Shown one piece after another: positions 60,501 through 64,000 of a DNA stretch of 64,000 bases (positions are counted from its first letter, which is position 1; the number at the start of each line of letters is the position of its first letter). Made by a program: the position numbers and the translations under genes. The notes under the pieces were generated by a model. That model was not told the DNA's origin. It searched no databases and saw only the letters and a program-made list of their open reading frames with translations. The stretch is taken from contig OX459100.1 of NCBI GenBank assembly GCA_949775045.1, positions 8,715,194 through 8,779,193 of the forward strand, given 5' to 3'. The stretch comes from Metridium senile (Eukaryota > Cnidaria > Anthozoa > Actiniaria > Metridiidae).

Positions 60501-62308
60501 CAAACTTCTTCAAGTCAACTGAAATTCAGTTTGCCTCGCAAAACGATCTTTACAAAAGCCCCGACAAGTAAAATTTACTTGTGTTTACAACTCCGATTGG
60601 CTGAGACGAGTAAAGTTTACTCATTAGTACATGACATCTGTCAGATTAGAGTCAGAAAGATTCCAGAACAGTTGCAAACGGAATGCGTATTGAGAAAGCC
60701 CTCCGTACCGTATTAAATACTGAAATACGTTCGTAAATAGCAAATGTAAAGATAAATATTCACTAACAACTTAAGAAAATAAAATGATTTTTTACAATAA
60801 TTGCTATTGACTTTAACTGAGTTTAGCGTCCTTGTTACAATTATTCATAGAGTTTTGATTATAATGATCCGAATAAGACTTTCTAAACACGCTACATGAG
60901 TGTCATAAAACTTTTGAATTGAAGTTGCTGTAAAATTAATGCGATAATTTCAAAGCATTTCTCACGATGACCAGTGTCTAAAGTTGCGTTAAGATGTACA
61001 ATGTACGCGAATAAACGTAGGTCACGTAGCGATGAACAACAATCAAAAGTGCTTGTAGCTCGAAAAGATTGAGTTTGACAACAAAAATAAATAGCCTTTC
61101 GTTCTAAAATGACATTATAGTTGATGTACGTGTTGGCAGTATTTAGTAACGTGCAAAGAACAATGATCAGAACTATTAATCTGAACTGTCCCGAACGGTT
61201 TCACTTGGCTGGTCGTCTTGATTGTCGCGTGACAACTAAAAGTTCGAAATCTACCCGTACACAGTGATAAATTTATCTCTAGTTTGCACAAAATAATGAA
61301 AAGAACATTTTCACGTTGAAATAGTTTTACTTTTTGCACGAATTAATAGAAAACTCACGAACATATGGCAGTATATAGTAGTAATATTTACTGAAACGAG
61401 TAAAAATTACCAGTGTTCTGAAAGGTGATTGGTTGACAAGGTCCGGTTGACAATGAGTAAAATTTACCGCTCTTGACAGATATTCGGTAATTTACGATAA
61501 GTGAATGCATGCCTTTGATTTGAATAAAAAGCAAAAACGATCGTGTCGAATGCTGCGTAAGAAGCAATAGTTATACGATTTTAAAGTCAATTAATTGATC
61601 GAACAGGACTTTTATCGGCTGAGTGTACAATGTTTGTACAAATTGCATGAAATTCGAGGTGGCTTTACTGATAATTGCTCTTTTTTTAAATGATGAAGGA
61701 CACACAGCATGAAATGTGTAAACTGTCACTTCCGTAAAAGCGAGTTTAACAAGTATAAATTTTTCGTTTTAAATGAACCAATTCACTGCCAAATGAAATG
61801 TGTTTTCATGTGAACGTAATGTATAGTTTAAAATCATCTTTTATCTTGTTCGAAATCAGCTTTAGATTCGATCTGTTCAGTAATCACTGGTACAGGATAA
61901 ACCTATTTAGTGATCGTTAGACAAAATGCGCGGCACGGGAAAGTTACGTGACATACCTAAAACTACGAAAATCGTAGTTCGTTGCAATTTAAATACGTAA
62001 AAAACATCAATTTCGCTTTAATTCTCAAACCTTTACATAGTCAGATCGTAGTTTGTCTTATAAATTGATGGGACATCGACATTTCACGAACATCTGTTCT
62101 AAGACAGAGTAATGATTACCCAGAGAAGTAAAGATTACTTGTTTGCTTATCTCTGATTGGATATCGACGGGTAATGATTACCCTGTCTAATCCCCTCTTA
62201 GAATACTCGATTGTGATTGGCTAAGACTGGGTAAAGTTTAACCTTTTGGGTAATTTCAAATACTCCATATTGTTTTTGCCCACTCCATAATGTCTTTGGC
62301 CTGTGTTC
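54545..62308. repeat. Near-perfect 7.8-kb palindrome
   Basis: Left arm 54545-58402, right arm 58464-62308, spacer 58403-58463. Over almost the whole length paired positions sum to 116853, so there are practically no indels apart from 13 nt near the centre (58351-58363). Scattered single-base differences exist, e.g. near 54825, 56766 and 56872. Only short frames (60-90 codons), mirrored in both arms, with no protein-like features. Each arm also holds a diverged direct duplication (about 56170-57056 and 57057-57960). Confidence 0.92.
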
Positions 62309-62566
62309 ATGATAAAAATCAATATATAGAATACTTCTCACCACAGGGATCCCGCATCTCAAAACTGAAATTTTAAAATTTCCGAAAAAATTTCTGAAGG
62401 AATTTCACTAGAGAAGTGAAGATAAAAATCACTATTATAGTTTTGTTTTGTTGTGAATTCAGAACAAAAATGTTTATTCATAATGTGTGAAGTATTTATA
62501 CCCGCTTCACTATAGCCTGCATCACATTATAGTCTTTTTCTCGGTTTAGCAAGTTTGCCGTTTTAG

Positions 62567-62929
62567 GTCCCGTCGACGTCCACACTAGTGCGTTTTAGTT
62601 TGAAAACACATACATTTTGATCTGTTTAGGCTTTCCGTCCACACTAATAGGCTAAGCGTATCATCGAAAGTGGATCAAAATGAAAACGCATACATATCGT
62701 ATTAGTGTGAACAGTCGAAAACGTATCGAAATGAAAACGCTTACGTCAAATGTACCACATTAGCATGTGCATAATGTCAAACTTTCGCAACACCATCGTT
62801 TCGATCGTTTTTGAGCGTATTAGTGTGGACAGTCGAAAACGGAGCAAAACGGTAGTGTGACGCGATCGATGCGTTTTCAAATCAAACGAAAACGGGTCCA
62901 AACGAAAACGCACTAGTGTGGACAGGGCC
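62567..62929. mobile_element. MITE (GTCCACACTAGTGCG family), possible TTAG duplication
   Basis: The ends GTCCACACTAGTGCGTTTT and AAAACGCACTAGTGTGGAC are complements, with TTAG on both sides (62563-62566, 62930-62933). The interior repeats AAAACG-type motifs. Partial ends of the family recur at about 63202 and 63463. Confidence 0.8.
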
Positions 62930-62937
62930 TTAGTTAA

Positions 62938-63230
62938 AGGTTGGCCAACCAGTTGGTATAGTTGGACAAGTGCTGGGCTATCATGCGGGAAGTGTGGGAT
63001 TCGCGTCTCGGCCAGACCAATACTCAGGGTCTTAAAATAGTTGAGAAGAAGCTAGGTGATGCCTTTGTAAATCGGCATTTGCAAAAAGTTAGACTTTCAC
63101 GTCTTCTTCACGATAAGGATGTAATTAAAACCAGAGGTCCCGTCTCTCCACACACCACAAACAACTGTTCGACTAAGAGTAGGGCACTGAGCTCATGGCG
63201 GTGTGGACAGGGCTTACAATTCTAGCATTT
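62938..63230 (+). mobile_element. tRNA-headed SINE, coral-type body
   Basis: The head has TTGGTATAGTTGGACAAGTG (A box region) and GGGATTCGCGTCTCGG (degenerate B box). The body GTCTTAAAATAGTTGAGAAG, GTTAGACTTTCACGTCTTCT and ACCAGAGGTCCCGTCTC is a pattern I recall from scleractinian and anemone SINEs. Confidence 0.7.
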
Positions 63231-64000
63231 AGATCGACTTTGCGGTAGGTATGTAAAAAGGTTGCTAGTAAATAAAACCTCGTACTTAAATACAGCCACT
63301 AGCAACCTCATGGACTTTGCCGAATGCTGGGACTATGGCATAGACGAAGAGCCTTTTTATAACAAACGGCATGGTATTCAAGAAGCAGTGTTACCAGCCG
63401 CATGATATTGAAGAATTAGCCTAACTAAATAAGTAAAGCTCCATTTTCAAATTTATCCGGGGTAGTGTAGACGGGCCTTTAGAAGAGCAAGCCAATGCCA
63501 GAAGAGGTTGTAGATAGTGAGGTGCGACAATTGGTTTCTATTTACGGCTCATCAGATGAAAAAACCCCTGAAAATTCAAGAAGTGCTTTATTCATGAAAT
63601 GTCTAAAATAGTGCAATTCACAGGTGGAAAAAGTGACCAGCAATCGCAGCCACTTAGAAGATATAGAAACCACTTAGTTCGGTAGTCACAGTTAGTGCAA
63701 CAGGAAACCACTCATACTCTAAACGTGCCGTCGGTACATTTAAATACAGATGATGGAAGTAACTCTGCAGGTTAAATATTCAGAAGTTTATCGATCCTTT
63801 CTATATACGAATCAAATCTTGTTAGACGGATTAAAAAAAGAACCAGTATTCTAATGCGCAGTGTGAATACCGCTGATAGACTGATGCGTGGTAGAGAACT
63901 GACAGAAATAATGCTGAATCCCATTGCAAATGGCCTCTTTATATAGTATGTTCAATTGTCTTGCCGCTTAGCATATGTACAAATGTACTACAGCGTATTT
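63231..64000. other. No gene recognised
   Basis: Moderately AT-rich sequence with short frames only and a partial MITE end near 63463. An exon of a gene lying further right cannot be excluded. Confidence 0.4.

Noticed and set aside
62945..63020. tRNA gene on the plus strand
   Set aside because: Degenerate B box and SINE body downstream; it is a SINE head.

Overview
This window looks like nuclear DNA from an animal, most likely a cnidarian and probably an anthozoan. Genes have many short exons with GT..AG introns. AT-rich introns and spacers are packed with MITEs, tRNA-headed SINEs, 5'-truncated LINE ends and (TAA)n/(GAT)n arrays. The SINE bodies and the repeats containing GCGTGACGA resemble ones I associate with coral and anemone genomes; this lineage call is recognition from memory, not a database result.

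Layout. (1) 426-7689, minus: first ten coding exons of a CEP72-type leucine-rich-repeat centrosomal protein, continuing off the left edge. (2) 8701-9174, minus: an unrecognised single-exon ORF. (3) 11351-17595, minus: a complete sialate O-acetylesterase (SIAE), 7 exons, 527 aa. (4) 18124-26322, plus: a complete GAS8/DRC4 (nexin-dynein regulatory complex), 15 exons, 485 aa, head-to-head with SIAE across 528 bp. (5) About 27.6-38.4 kb: a large imperfect inverted repeat. Each arm carries an intact four-exon gene (27785-29866 minus; 35681-37946 plus) for a 193-aa secreted protein. The second half reads like a beta-trefoil cytokine of the IL-1/FGF type. (6) 40.4-41.9 kb: a decayed non-LTR retrotransposon end between (TAA)n arrays. 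(7) 42430-51987, plus: a nine-exon gene for a 698-aa death-domain protein I cannot assign to a known family. Its introns hold a LINE end, a Penelope-like fragment and long (GAT)n/(ATC)n arrays. (8) 52-54.5 kb: MITEs and dispersed repeats. (9) 54545-62308: a nearly perfect 7.8-kb palindrome with a 61-nt spacer and no convincing gene. (10) 62.5-64 kb: a MITE, a SINE and unassigned sequence.

Links between genes. CEP72-like and DRC4 both belong to the centrosome/cilium system and lie about 10 kb apart. SIAE and DRC4 may share a promoter region. The duplicated cytokine-like genes and the death-domain gene lie within about 15 kb of each other and could both serve immune or cell-death signalling, but nothing in the sequence shows a direct link. 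The strongest candidate for something undescribed is the inverted pair of cytokine-like genes. Their copies are identical over a central stretch but differ at 15 residues near the C terminus, with almost no silent changes there.

All exon structures were built by hand from reading frame, splice-site consensus and remembered homologues, so single boundaries could be off by a few bases.
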